Assembly: GCA_046462535.1 (NCBI GenBank)
Contig: JBKGVF010000024.1
Span: 106,158-170,157, forward strand
Length of the DNA stretch: 64,000 bases
Direction of reading: 5' to 3'
Origin: JAAZCI01 sp046462535
GTDB lineage: Bacteria; Pseudomonadota; Gammaproteobacteria; Cardiobacteriales; Wohlfahrtiimonadaceae
A program made the position numbers and the translations under genes. Of this stretch, positions 9,348 through 16,992 are shown one piece after another. Below the pieces are notes generated by a model, which saw only the letters and a list, made by a program, of their open reading frames with translations, ran no database searches and had not been told where the DNA came from. Within the stretch, counting starts at the first letter, position 1, and each line of letters begins with the position of its first letter.

Positions 9348-10487
9348 ATGGAAAGCTATACCCTCTTTACACACCACCTATTCGATGGTGTGGAGTATCA
9401 GGAAGATGTTCTTATATCGGTATCTAAAGGCTCTATTGATAGAGTCGATCCTAATAAGCCTGAGTATCAGGTAAAGGCTGATTTTGTTATATCAGATCAG
9501 TTACTGATACCAGGCTTTATCGATCTTCAGGTCAATGGTGGTGGAGGTGTTCTCTTTAACAATACTCCTACCCTATCAGGATTAAAGCAGATTCTAGATG
9601 CACATCAAGCTCTTGGCACTCATGCTATTATGCCAACATTAATCACTGCAGATGATACCACCACAAAAAAGGCCCTCTTTGCTGTAAGAGATGCAATCTC
9701 TACTGGTATGGATGGCATCTTAGGCATACATCTTGAGGGGCCCATGCTGAACCCAAAGCGAAGAGGTATTCATAACGCTTCCCTCTTTCGCACACTCTCG
9801 CCTGAGATGTTAGAACTAATCACACAACACAACTTTGGCAAAGTGCTGATTACGATTGCGCCTGAGATGATCGATCCATCTCTTATTTTGGAATTAACTA
9901 ATCATGGTTTTTATCTCTTCGCAGGACATACGGAAGCTACTCCTGAAGAGCTATCAGAAGCAATAGCATATGGACTACATGGCTTCACCCATATCTTTAA
10001 TGCCATGCCACAGATGAGCTCAAGGGAACCAAAGGCAACAGGATTTGCCCTCAGTGATACCATTAGTTATGCCACCATTATCAATGATGGGCTCCACATT
10101 GATCCTAGGATGGTACTTATCGCTAGCCGAGCAAAGGCAGAAGGCAAGCTTCTCTTTGTCTCAGACTCTATGGCATCCACAGGTAGTACGATCTCCTCCT
10201 TTACTCTTGATCAAAAGAACATCTATCTTAAGGAGGGGCGCTTAGTTGATGATAAAGAGACCTTAGCAGGAGCTCATCTCTCGTTATCTGATGCGGTATT
10301 TAATGGAATCGAAATAGGCATCCCAAAAGAGAAAGCGATTAAGATGGCTTCCCGATATCCCGCTGAAGCCCTAAACCTTCAGGATCGTGGAAAAATCGCT
10401 ACCCATTACAGAGCAAACTTTAATCTCTTAGACCTGAAAAGAAGAACGGTTACCCCATTCACTACTACAAGAGAGCGAGACTCATGA
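9348..10487 (+). CDS. nagA: N-acetylglucosamine-6-phosphate deacetylase
   Basis: Removes the acetyl group of GlcNAc-6-P, feeding glucosamine-6-P to the deaminase encoded just upstream. The 379-residue amidohydrolase shows the expected order: PGFIDLQVNGGGGVLFNN near 57-74, metal glutamate in GIHLEGPMLNPKRRG, metal histidines in FAGHTEATP and HIFNAMPQM, IINDGLHIDP, and catalytic aspartate in FVSDSMAS. No strong ribosome site precedes the ATG, so the start is less certain. Its stop overlaps the next gene by four bases (ATGA), indicating translational coupling. No PTS or nagC regulator is nearby, so the sugar importer must be elsewhere. Confidence 0.93.
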   Translation: MESYTLFTHHLFDGVEYQEDVLISVSKGSIDRVDPNKPEYQVKADFVISDQLLIPGFIDLQVNGGGGVLFNNTPTLSGLKQILDAHQALGTHAIMPTLITADDTTTKKALFAVRDAISTGMDGILGIHLEGPMLNPKRRGIHNASLFRTLSPEMLELITQHNFGKVLITIAPEMIDPSLILELTNHGFYLFAGHTEATPEELSEAIAYGLHGFTHIFNAMPQMSSREPKATGFALSDTISYATIINDGLHIDPRMVLIASRAKAEGKLLFVSDSMASTGSTISSFTLDQKNIYLKEGRLVDDKETLAGAHLSLSDAVFNGIEIGIPKEKAIKMASRYPAEALNLQDRGKIATHYRANFNLLDLKRRTVTPFTTTRERDS

Positions 10488-11398
10488 ATGGTATGTTGCT
10501 CATAATCTCCTCCTTAATTGTTGGACAACTCTTAAGCCGTACTATTACTGCCACCAATAGAGAGCAACTAATTAATAGCTTAAATCTAGTAGCCGTTCGT
10601 ATCTCTCTACCGGCACTGATCTTCATTAAGATACAGGGACAACCCTTTAGCACTGATGCCCTCTTCCCAATCATAATGCCATGGGTTCTCTTCTTTGCCA
10701 CCATCGCTATAATCTATCTAATCAACCTATTTTACCCTCTCAATAGAGCTACACGTGGCCTCTTAATCATTCTTGCTGGTACTGGGAATACCTCATTTGT
10801 TGGTTTTCCTCTAATCACAGCATTAATGGGTGATGATCAATATCTGCAGTATGCTATTTTTTATGATCAGTCAAACTTTATTCTTCTCTTTACATTGGGA
10901 ATCTTTTTAGCTGATCATTACACCGGTAAAGCTGCTAAGCCAGCTGAGAGTCTTGTTAGACTACTTAGATTTATCCCCATTCAGGCATTAATTATTGCAC
11001 TCCTGCTCCGCCCCTTCTCAATCCCTATGCCGCTACTCTATACTCTCGATCAATTTGCACAACTCATAACGCCCTTAACCATGATTAGCGTGGGAGCATC
11101 GTTAAGACTTCCTAAAAGCTGGTCTTTATTAAGCCCACTCTTTATTGGACTCTTTATCAAGCTAATTTTGCTCCCATTAATAACCTTTAGTGTATTGCGA
11201 TTTCTCTATCGTGCTCCTATTCTTGAAATCAATCAAGTAGTGCTCTTACAATCTGCAATGGCACCGATGGTATTAGCTACTGTCATTGCACGTGAAAAAA
11301 ATCTCGAACCAGAGCTAGCAAACCTTCTAACAGCAATTGGAATCCCCCTCTCTTTCATCTCTGTCTCGCTCTGGTTTTCCCTCTCACAGTTACTATAA
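10484..11398 (+). CDS. AEC-family (auxin efflux carrier-like) transporter
   Basis: Integral membrane protein of 304 residues with about ten hydrophobic segments spread over its length, the layout of the AEC/MdcF-YfdV family. Family traits include the N-terminal ISLPALIFIKI region and the GNTSFVGFPLITALMG segment near 100-115, with a second half ending in VLATVIAREKN and a terminal helix. Bacterial members move carboxylates such as malonate or malate, or are uncharacterised; the substrate cannot be deduced. It overlaps nagA by ATGA, so it probably belongs to the amino-sugar operon, for which acetate or another catabolite would be a guess only. Confidence 0.85.
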   Translation: MNGMLLIISSLIVGQLLSRTITATNREQLINSLNLVAVRISLPALIFIKIQGQPFSTDALFPIIMPWVLFFATIAIIYLINLFYPLNRATRGLLIILAGTGNTSFVGFPLITALMGDDQYLQYAIFYDQSNFILLFTLGIFLADHYTGKAAKPAESLVRLLRFIPIQALIIALLLRPFSIPMPLLYTLDQFAQLITPLTMISVGASLRLPKSWSLLSPLFIGLFIKLILLPLITFSVLRFLYRAPILEINQVVLLQSAMAPMVLATVIAREKNLEPELANLLTAIGIPLSFISVSLWFSLSQLL

Positions 11399-11480
11399 AA
11401 AGTAACTTATACCCATACCTCAATTAATCTCTAATAAAAGTATCTCTCAGTTTATTTAATACCCTTAATAGCCTCATAAA

Positions 11481-11510
11481 AAGAGCCCTACAACGATACA
11501 TAGGGCTCTT
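11481..11510 (-). terminator. Intrinsic terminator, mainly for hinT
   Basis: AAGAGCCCTA (11481-11490) and TAGGGCTCTT (11501-11510) form a perfect 10-bp stem with a 10-nt loop. Read on the minus strand the stem is followed by TTTATGAGG, so it serves the leftward hinT transcript. It may also stop rightward transcription from the AEC gene. Confidence 0.75.
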
Positions 11511-11551
11511 ATCATCAACTCTATCAAGCGGCGAAATCTAACGCTAGCACA

Positions 11552-11893
11552 TTAGCCTGGAGGCCAAGATAATGCTCTACCTGCTAAAAGATGAAGATGG
11601 ATATGATTGACGGTCTGTCCACCATCATCGTTACAATTAAAAAGCGTTCGATAACCTGACTCTGCGACTCCAAGCTGAGCTGCCAGCTCTTTGGCAACTA
11701 AAAATAGTTTTCCAATTAAAGGAGCATCTGCCTCCTGAAGATCATTTAATGTTGGAATCTCTTTTTTCGGAATAATTAAAATATGTACTGGAGCTTGTGG
11801 ATTAACATCTCTAAAAGCGAGCACTTCATCATCTTCATAGAGAATATCGGCAGGTATTTCGCGACGAATAATTTTACCAAAAACTGTACTCAT
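11552..11893 (-). CDS. hinT: Histidine triad (HIT) nucleotide-binding protein
   Basis: Small cytosolic purine phosphoramidase family protein of 113 residues. It begins MSTVFGKIIRREIPADILYE, includes VLAFRDVNPQAPVHILIIPK, and ends with the histidine triad HIHLHLLAGR near 96-105. Length and motif fit the HinT branch, which hydrolyses AMP-lysine or AMP-NH2 type substrates. It lies at the 3' end of the leftward dnaX-ybaB-recR cluster, 15 bases after recR, and is followed by a terminator, so it is probably the last gene of that operon. Confidence 0.93.
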   Translation of the reverse strand: MSTVFGKIIRREIPADILYEDDEVLAFRDVNPQAPVHILIIPKKEIPTLNDLQEADAPLIGKLFLVAKELAAQLGVAESGYRTLFNCNDDGGQTVNHIHLHLLAGRALSWPPG

Positions 11894-11908
11894 ATAAGAA
11901 CCTCTCGA

Positions 11909-12502
11909 TTAAATCTTTTTCCGAGCATCAAAAGCATGGGCCAATGTTCCCCCATCAAAATGCTCTAACTCCCCTCCTAGGGGGATTCCATGTGCTATCT
12001 TAGTAACCTCAATATTATAAGGTCTCGCTAATTCATCTAAATAGTATGCTGTAGCCTCCCCCTCTACTGTTGAGCTTGTAGCCAAAATTAACTCCTTGAT
12101 AGTCCCAGTTTTAAAGCGCTCTTCTAATTGATGTAACCCTAACTCCTGCGGCCCAATTCCATCAAGTGGTGAAAGGTGACCATAAAGAACAAAGTAGTAT
12201 CCTTGATACGCTACACTTTTAGCTAACGCAAAAACATCCCCGGGACTTTCAACAATACAGAGCTGCTCACTATTTCGCTCACTATCTTGACACAATACAC
12301 AGCGAGTTTGATCCGTTAAATTTCGACATAGATCACACTTTTTGACCGCTAATAGCGCCTCACTGAGAGCTAAACTTAATCGCTCAGCTCCCTTTTGGTT
12401 TCGCTCTAAGAGGTAGAGCGCCATTCGAAAGGCGCTCTTCTGACCGACACCAGGCAGCACTTTAAAGGCGTCGATTAATTCTTGTAATGCTTTAGGAAAC
12501 AA
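11909..12502 (-). CDS. recR: Recombination mediator RecR
   Basis: Acts with RecF and RecO to load RecA on SSB-coated gaps. The 197 residues have an N-terminal helix-hairpin-helix (LPGVGQKSAFRMALYLLE near 16-33), a zinc finger CDLC...CVLC near 56-71, and a Toprim domain with CIVESPGDVFAL and ATSSTVEGEATAYYL. The C-terminus KIAHGIPLGGELEHFDGGTL is typical. It follows ybaB by 14 bases, preserving the dnaX-ybaB-recR order known from enterobacteria. Confidence 0.96.
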   Translation of the reverse strand: MFPKALQELIDAFKVLPGVGQKSAFRMALYLLERNQKGAERLSLALSEALLAVKKCDLCRNLTDQTRCVLCQDSERNSEQLCIVESPGDVFALAKSVAYQGYYFVLYGHLSPLDGIGPQELGLHQLEERFKTGTIKELILATSSTVEGEATAYYLDELARPYNIEVTKIAHGIPLGGELEHFDGGTLAHAFDARKKI

Positions 12503-12516
12503 TGATTACTCCTCAA

Positions 12517-12846
12517 TTAGAGGCCTGGAAACTTCATTCCACCAGGGAGCTGCATACCACCGGTGACTTTTGCCATTTCAGTTTCAGCTGTTGTCTCCAC
12601 CTTGCGTAGCGCATCATTAAATGCAGCCCCTAAAAGATCTTCTAGCATCTCTTTATCATCTTCAAAGAGTGAATCATCAATCCGTATTCCTCGAACAACA
12701 TGGCGACAAGTCATCTCAATCTTAACTAAACCAGCACCTGCTTCACCGGTAACACTCATATCAGCTAATGCGGCTTGCGCTTTCTCCATCTCTTTCTGCA
12801 TTTTTTGCGCCTGTTGCATCATTCCCGCAATTCCACCTTTAAACAT
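12517..12846 (-). CDS. ybaB: YbaB/EbfC-family nucleoid-associated protein
   Basis: Small homodimeric DNA-binding protein that coats the nucleoid. The 109 residues show a long N-terminal helix MMQQAQKMQKEMEKAQAALA (residues 9-28), a central beta region EAGAGLVKIEMTCRH, and a conserved DALRKVETTAETEMAKVTGG segment, ending in a glycine/proline/methionine-rich tail (GGMQLPGGMKFPG). It sits between dnaX and recR as in most proteobacteria, separated from dnaX by a 54-base AT-rich gap that may hold its own promoter. Confidence 0.95.
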   Translation of the reverse strand: MFKGGIAGMMQQAQKMQKEMEKAQAALADMSVTGEAGAGLVKIEMTCRHVVRGIRIDDSLFEDDKEMLEDLLGAAFNDALRKVETTAETEMAKVTGGMQLPGGMKFPGL

Positions 12847-12900
12847 AGTAGCCTTCCTCTATTACATTAATTTAATTAATCTGAAATTTAAGCCTCTATT

Positions 12901-14607
12901 TTAACCTACTTCCTTATTATTAGTAAGCTGAATTGTCTTCTCTAATATTCGTGCATTACACTCTTGAGTTAAATAGCGGATATTCTCATCTTTTTGTAAT
13001 TGCTCTTTAAATATTCGAAGTTCCTCTGCCTCAATACGCTCCTTCCGCTGATAAAAGTTATCCTCTGGAAGAGCACTCTCAAGGTACTCTATTTGACATA
13101 CAACCGGCTGCTGTAGGTAACGTGAGACCGCTTGACCAAGTCGTGCCTCTGTCTCACTAACATCAAAAACTCGCTCCTTCTCTGAACGGATTAAGAGTAA
13201 TTTCCCCTCATTAAGTCTCGAAAAGACTAGGCTAAATGCTATCCCTCGAACGATCGGATCAAGCTCTAGATGTTCTACGATAGTTAACCACTCCTCATTA
13301 CTCTGGGGTAATGATGGAGGCTCTGCTTCATCCCCCTTCTCTAAAGGGGTATTACTATCTCTACTATTCGATGATGCGATCTCCTTAGCCTTAACCTCAG
13401 TAGAGGATGTTGCTGCTGAAGGCTCTACTAACGGTGTAACTGGCTCTGTCTCTCTATCGCCCTTTATCGATTGCGCTGTCGTTAGCTTCCGCTGCTCTTT
13501 TTTTTTATACTTCTGACGGGGCATACCTGGAGAGAAGAGCAGCATTCGCAATAATGTCATCTCAAATCCCAGCTCACTGTTAGGGTGCAATGATAGATCA
13601 CGGCGACCATGTAGTGCGATCTGATAGTAGAGTTGCAACTCTTCCGGAGAGAAATGCTCTGCCAAGGCCTGATAGCGCAGCAACTCATCGTGATCCCGTT
13701 CAGTAAAATCTGGGTTCACTTGAAGTAAAGTTAATTCATGAAAGGCCTCTATCAGCTCCTCTAAGAGTCGCTCATAATCTAATGAAAAACTCGATAGCTC
13801 TTTTAATTCATTTAATAAGCTGTGAGGATCATTTTCTGCTAAGCGCTCTAAAATCGCGAGAACATATTGATGATCAATCAGGCCCAACATCTCCCGAACC
13901 TCATCGTAGAGTATCTTTCCTGCAGTATATGCAATAGCCTGATCAAGAATAGAGAGAGCATCTCGCATGCTCCCCTCACCTGCTTTAGCAATTAATTTTA
14001 GCGCCCGCTCTTCAAATGATAACTTCTCTTCTGTTAACAGATAGGCTAACTGCCCCTCAATCTCTTCAGTACTAATCTTCCGTAACTGAAATCGTAAGCA
14101 ACGAGATAGAACTGTTATTGGAAGCTTTTGCGGATCTGTAGTAGCAAGAAGAAACTTTACATGTGATGGGGGTTCCTCTAATGTCTTGAGTAGCGCATTA
14201 AAGCTACTATTTGAGAGCATATGTACCTCATCGATGAGGTAGACCTTAAAACGCCCACGAGTTGGGGCATACTGGACATTATCTAATATCTCTCGAGTAT
14301 CCTCCACCTTGGTACGCGAAGCTGCATCTATCTCGATTAAATCCACAAACCGCCCTGCATCAACCTCTTGACAGATAGAGCAGACACCGCAGGGGGTGGC
14401 AGAGACCCCCTCTTCACAATTGAGGGACTTTGCAAATATTCGCGCTAAAGTGGTCTTTCCCACACCCCGAGTACCAGTAAAGAGAAAAGCATGGTGTAGG
14501 CGGTTATTTTCAAGTCCATTTGTTAGTGCCTTAACCACATGGGGTTGACCTACAACCTCTTCAAATGTTCGAGGACGCCACTTTAACGCAAGGACTTGAT
14601 GAGTCAT
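12901..14607 (-). CDS. dnaX: DNA polymerase III subunits tau and gamma
   Basis: Clamp-loader ATPase that also organises the replisome through its C-terminus. The 568 residues contain Walker A GTRGVGKTT near 45-53, four zinc cysteines in NCEEGVSATPCGVCSIC, Walker B-like YLIDEVHML and the SRC sensor in TVLSRCLRFQ. After domain III comes a polar linker rich in Lys, Ser, Thr and Glu, then a C-terminal domain for polymerase contacts. At codons 368-370 the gene has an uninterrupted A9 tract, listed separately. The ATG has AGGAGT upstream. 4.5S RNA lies just upstream on the same strand. Confidence 0.96.
   Translation of the reverse strand: MTHQVLALKWRPRTFEEVVGQPHVVKALTNGLENNRLHHAFLFTGTRGVGKTTLARIFAKSLNCEEGVSATPCGVCSICQEVDAGRFVDLIEIDAASRTKVEDTREILDNVQYAPTRGRFKVYLIDEVHMLSNSSFNALLKTLEEPPSHVKFLLATTDPQKLPITVLSRCLRFQLRKISTEEIEGQLAYLLTEEKLSFEERALKLIAKAGEGSMRDALSILDQAIAYTAGKILYDEVREMLGLIDHQYVLAILERLAENDPHSLLNELKELSSFSLDYERLLEELIEAFHELTLLQVNPDFTERDHDELLRYQALAEHFSPEELQLYYQIALHGRRDLSLHPNSELGFEMTLLRMLLFSPGMPRQKYKKKEQRKLTTAQSIKGDRETEPVTPLVEPSAATSSTEVKAKEIASSNSRDSNTPLEKGDEAEPPSLPQSNEEWLTIVEHLELDPIVRGIAFSLVFSRLNEGKLLLIRSEKERVFDVSETEARLGQAVSRYLQQPVVCQIEYLESALPEDNFYQRKERIEAEELRIFKEQLQKDENIRYLTQECNARILEKTIQLTNNKEVG
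13498..13506 (-). promoter_or_regulatory. A9 slippage tract in dnaX
   Basis: On the coding strand the sequence TAT followed by nine A and GAG encodes YKKKE at residues 367-371, at the boundary of clamp-loader domain III. After loss of one A the frame reads KKKSSGS and stops at TAA. After gain of one A (the -1 frame) it stops at TAG about fifteen codons on. Both would give a short gamma-like product. A9 tracts support transcriptional slippage in Thermus dnaX; E. coli uses a ribosomal -1 shift on a shorter A-run. Confidence 0.6.
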
Positions 14608-14635
14608 GGTACTCCTAGTTTATACCCTTAAAAAG

Positions 14636-14750
14636 GTGATGACCTATATCAGCCGACCCCAGACACACAAAACTCATGCTAGTGCTGCTTCCTTCCGGAC
14701 CTGACACGGTTCACAATCATTTGTTGCCGGGAAACCAATATAGGTCACCA
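14636..14750 (-). ncRNA. ffs: Signal recognition particle 4.5S RNA
   Basis: Read on the minus strand this contains TCAGGTCCGGAAGGAAGCAG, the universally conserved SRP RNA domain IV apical region that binds Ffh. The flanks GGTGACCTATAT and ATATAGGTCATCACC pair to close a long single hairpin, the small bacterial SRP RNA form of about 115 nt. A CCTTTTTAAGG run follows as termination signal. It lies between the tRNA genes and dnaX, all leftward. The ends are estimated to within a few bases. Confidence 0.93.
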
Positions 14751-14772
14751 TTGACAATATAAAACTATAATT

Positions 14773-14846
14773 TGGAGGCTGGAGCCAGAATCGAACTGGC
14801 GTCGACGGATTTGCAATCCGCTGCATAACCACTTTGCTATCCAGCC
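14773..14846 (-). tRNA. tRNA-Cys (GCA)
   Basis: On the minus strand the 74-nt gene starts GGCTGGATAGC, has anticodon GCA in the GGATTGCAAATCC arm, a T arm with GTTCGATTC, and ends TCCAGCC-T-CCA, so the CCA end is encoded. The acceptor stem GGCTGGA/TCCAGCC is perfect. Only five bases separate it from tRNA-Gly upstream, so both are processed from one transcript. Confidence 0.95.
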
Positions 14847-14851
14847 AATAG

Positions 14852-14927
14852 TGGAGCGGGAAACGAGACTCGAACTCGCGGCCCCAACCTTGGCAAGGTT
14901 GTGCTCTACCAACTGAGCTATTCCCGC
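14852..14927 (-). tRNA. tRNA-Gly (GCC)
   Basis: On the minus strand the 76-nt gene begins GCGGGAATAGCTCAGTTGGT, has anticodon GCC in the CCTTGCCAAGG arm, a T arm with GTTCGAGTC, and ends TTCCCGC-T-CCA with an encoded CCA. The acceptor stem GCGGGAA/TTCCCGC is perfect. It is the first gene of the tRNA-Gly, tRNA-Cys, ffs, dnaX series. Confidence 0.96.
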
Positions 14928-14998
14928 ATCTAATTAAAGAGAAGCCATTATACCGCTCCCTCTCTATAGGTCAACAAAAAGAGCAATAATCAACCACA

Positions 14999-15298
14999 CT
15001 ATAGAAGATCAACCACACCATAAACGGTAAAAAGATCATGTAAATCTTTAGGTACTCCTTGAAACTGGAGCATTGGATAGTTTCGTTTTATCTTAATCAA
15101 TAGGGCAACAAGTGCACTATCACAGCGGGCTACCTGAGCAAGATTAACCACATGGAGCACTTTTTGCTCTTCAATTAGCTGGTCGATCGTCTGCTCAAAT
15201 TTAGGGATCGTATCTTTAGTTAGATTCCCACTTAAAATACACTCTCCTTCATCGCTGAAGGAGAGTTTAGCCATATCCTGCTGCTCAACAATCATCAC
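14999..15298 (-). CDS. mlaB: STAS-domain protein, MlaB-like
   Basis: A 99-residue single-domain STAS protein (LSGNLTKDTIPKFEQTID, LHVVNLAQVARCDSALVALL). It begins immediately after the mlaC stop. In Mla systems MlaB is the STAS subunit that stabilises and regulates the MlaFE ABC complex of the inner membrane, which moves phospholipids. The conserved core D-S-A/S pattern is present (RCDSALVALL). The start may be the GTG at 15298 or the ATG at 15295; both are in frame. Identity rests on position as much as sequence, because isolated STAS proteins are divergent. Confidence 0.75.
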   Translation of the reverse strand: MMIVEQQDMAKLSFSDEGECILSGNLTKDTIPKFEQTIDQLIEEQKVLHVVNLAQVARCDSALVALLIKIKRNYPMLQFQGVPKDLHDLFTVYGVVDLL

Positions 15299-15919
15299 TT
15301 ACTCTCTATTTTTCTGCTTTAAAACCTGAATCATACCGTCGATACCGCGAGAGCTCACTAATTCACGAATCTCTGAGCGATAATTAGTAACGATACTGAC
15401 ACCCTCAACAGAAACATCATAAACTAGCCAGCGATTGCCTGACTTAATCATACTGTAGTTAATTGAAACAGGTGCTCTTTGAGAAGAGATTATCTCTGTT
15501 CTTAATGTTACTTCCCCACTCTGATCTGCACCTTTAGCAAGGGGAGTAATATCAATTCGCTCATCAGTATATTCAAGCAGCACCCCTGCATATGAATTGA
15601 TTAAAAGACGCTTAAATTCTTGTGTAAACTCAACTCTCTGCGCATCAGTAGCAGAGCGCCATGTGCGCCCCATTACCCATTGTGAGATAGTTTCAAAATC
15701 AAAACGGGGCACCAAGATTTGCTCTACTAAATCGTAAAGACGATCAGGATTCTTCTGTAACGTCGCCTTCTCTTTCTTTAATGCAGAGATCATCTGATCT
15801 GCAGTATCACGAATAGCCTCTTCCGGTGTTTCAGCAATCGCGGTGGATAATGCAAAGATCGTTAAGATCATCGCTAGCACTAGCTGCCGAATACCTACTA
15901 ATTTCATCTTCATTGTCAT
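15299..15919 (-). CDS. mlaC: Periplasmic phospholipid-binding protein MlaC
   Basis: Shuttles phospholipid between the outer-membrane MlaA complex and the inner-membrane MlaFEDB transporter. The 206-residue protein has an N-terminal signal peptide (LVLAMILTIFALSTAIA) and then the MlaC/Ttg2D fold: ILVPRFDFETISQWVMGRTW, EFTQEFKRLLINSYAGVL, and GNRWLVYDVSVEGVSIVTNYRSE. It is followed directly by mlaB. The mlaF, mlaE and mlaD genes that usually precede mlaC are not upstream; murB is, about 45 bases away. The operon is therefore split in this organism. Confidence 0.93.
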   Translation of the reverse strand: MTMKMKLVGIRQLVLAMILTIFALSTAIAETPEEAIRDTADQMISALKKEKATLQKNPDRLYDLVEQILVPRFDFETISQWVMGRTWRSATDAQRVEFTQEFKRLLINSYAGVLLEYTDERIDITPLAKGADQSGEVTLRTEIISSQRAPVSINYSMIKSGNRWLVYDVSVEGVSIVTNYRSEIRELVSSRGIDGMIQVLKQKNRE

Positions 15920-15963
15920 AACCTACCTTTATATATCTAGTTAAGCATTATATGTAATTCAAA

Positions 15964-16965
15964 TTATAGTATCACTGGCTCAGGTATAAGCATAACGCCA
16001 AACAGCTCTTCAACATGATTTGCAATCTTCTGCGCATAATTAAGAAGCTCTCTTCCACTCGCTCCCCCTAAATTTACTAAGATTAAGGCCTGTTTGGAGT
16101 AAGTACCTGCCGCACCCTGAGATTGCCCTTTAAACCCTGCAAGTTCAATCAATTGCCCTGCTGCTAATTTAACCCATCCGGATCCTACCGGATAATGGAT
16201 TAACTGAGGATATTGTTTTATCAATTGCTGAAATTGCTGCTCTTTAATAACGGGATTTTGAAAAAAACTTCCAGCATTACCGATCACCCTAGGATCCGGC
16301 AACTTCGCTCTACGAATTTCAATAACTGCTTTAGCGATAGTTTGTGGTGTAATTATCTCTTGAGGATGGGCATCAAACCACGCTTCTAACGCTCCATAAT
16401 TGAGTTGATTCAACCCCTTCTTAAGCAATTTAAAGCGAACCGAAATTATGAAGTAACGACCTAAATTTCGTTTAAAGAGACTATCACGATAACCGAGCTC
16501 TAACTCATCAACATAGAGGCGCAACTCTGAACCACGCTCTAAATCAAAGAGTAGAACTGAATCAATAAGATCCCCTACTTCAACCCCATAAGCACCAATA
16601 TTCTGTACTGGAGCCGCACCGACTGTTCCTGGAATAAGGGCTAAATACTCCAACCCATACCACCCCTTCTGGAGTGAATATTCAACAAATTGGTGCCAAT
16701 TCTCACCAGAAGCAACCTCAACTAGATAGTGCTCCGCCCCCTCTTCTAGAAGGGTAATTCCCCGCAATTGATTGTGAATGACTGTTCCTGAAAAGTGCTT
16801 AGTAAAGAGAATATTGCTTCCTCCCCCCAAGATTAACTTTGGGGTCGGAAGCGTAAGCACTCTCTTTAGCCCTGCCTTAGAGCTGAGCTCAACAAAATAG
16901 TCACAAGTAACCTCAACACCAAACGTATTGAACGTTTTAAGAGAGTGATTCTCAAATATCTCCAC
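15964..16965 (-). CDS. murB: UDP-N-acetylenolpyruvoylglucosamine reductase
   Basis: FAD enzyme that reduces UDP-GlcNAc-enolpyruvate to UDP-MurNAc in peptidoglycan precursor synthesis. I place the start at the GTG at 16965 because AGGGAG at 16975-16980 is ideally spaced; an upstream TTG at 16989 would include this site. The protein starts VEIFENHSLKTFNTFGV. FAD motifs LILGGGSNILF and YGLEYLALIPGTVGAAPVQNIGAYGVE are clear, followed by the catalytic serine in GNAGSFFQNP and the C-terminal glutamate in LIPEPVIL. The insert between domains marks the type I (E. coli) form. Confidence 0.95.
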   Translation of the reverse strand: MEIFENHSLKTFNTFGVEVTCDYFVELSSKAGLKRVLTLPTPKLILGGGSNILFTKHFSGTVIHNQLRGITLLEEGAEHYLVEVASGENWHQFVEYSLQKGWYGLEYLALIPGTVGAAPVQNIGAYGVEVGDLIDSVLLFDLERGSELRLYVDELELGYRDSLFKRNLGRYFIISVRFKLLKKGLNQLNYGALEAWFDAHPQEIITPQTIAKAVIEIRRAKLPDPRVIGNAGSFFQNPVIKEQQFQQLIKQYPQLIHYPVGSGWVKLAAGQLIELAGFKGQSQGAAGTYSKQALILVNLGGASGRELLNYAQKIANHVEELFGVMLIPEPVIL

Positions 16966-16992
16966 CTTACTCTGCTCCCTAGAAATCAATCT

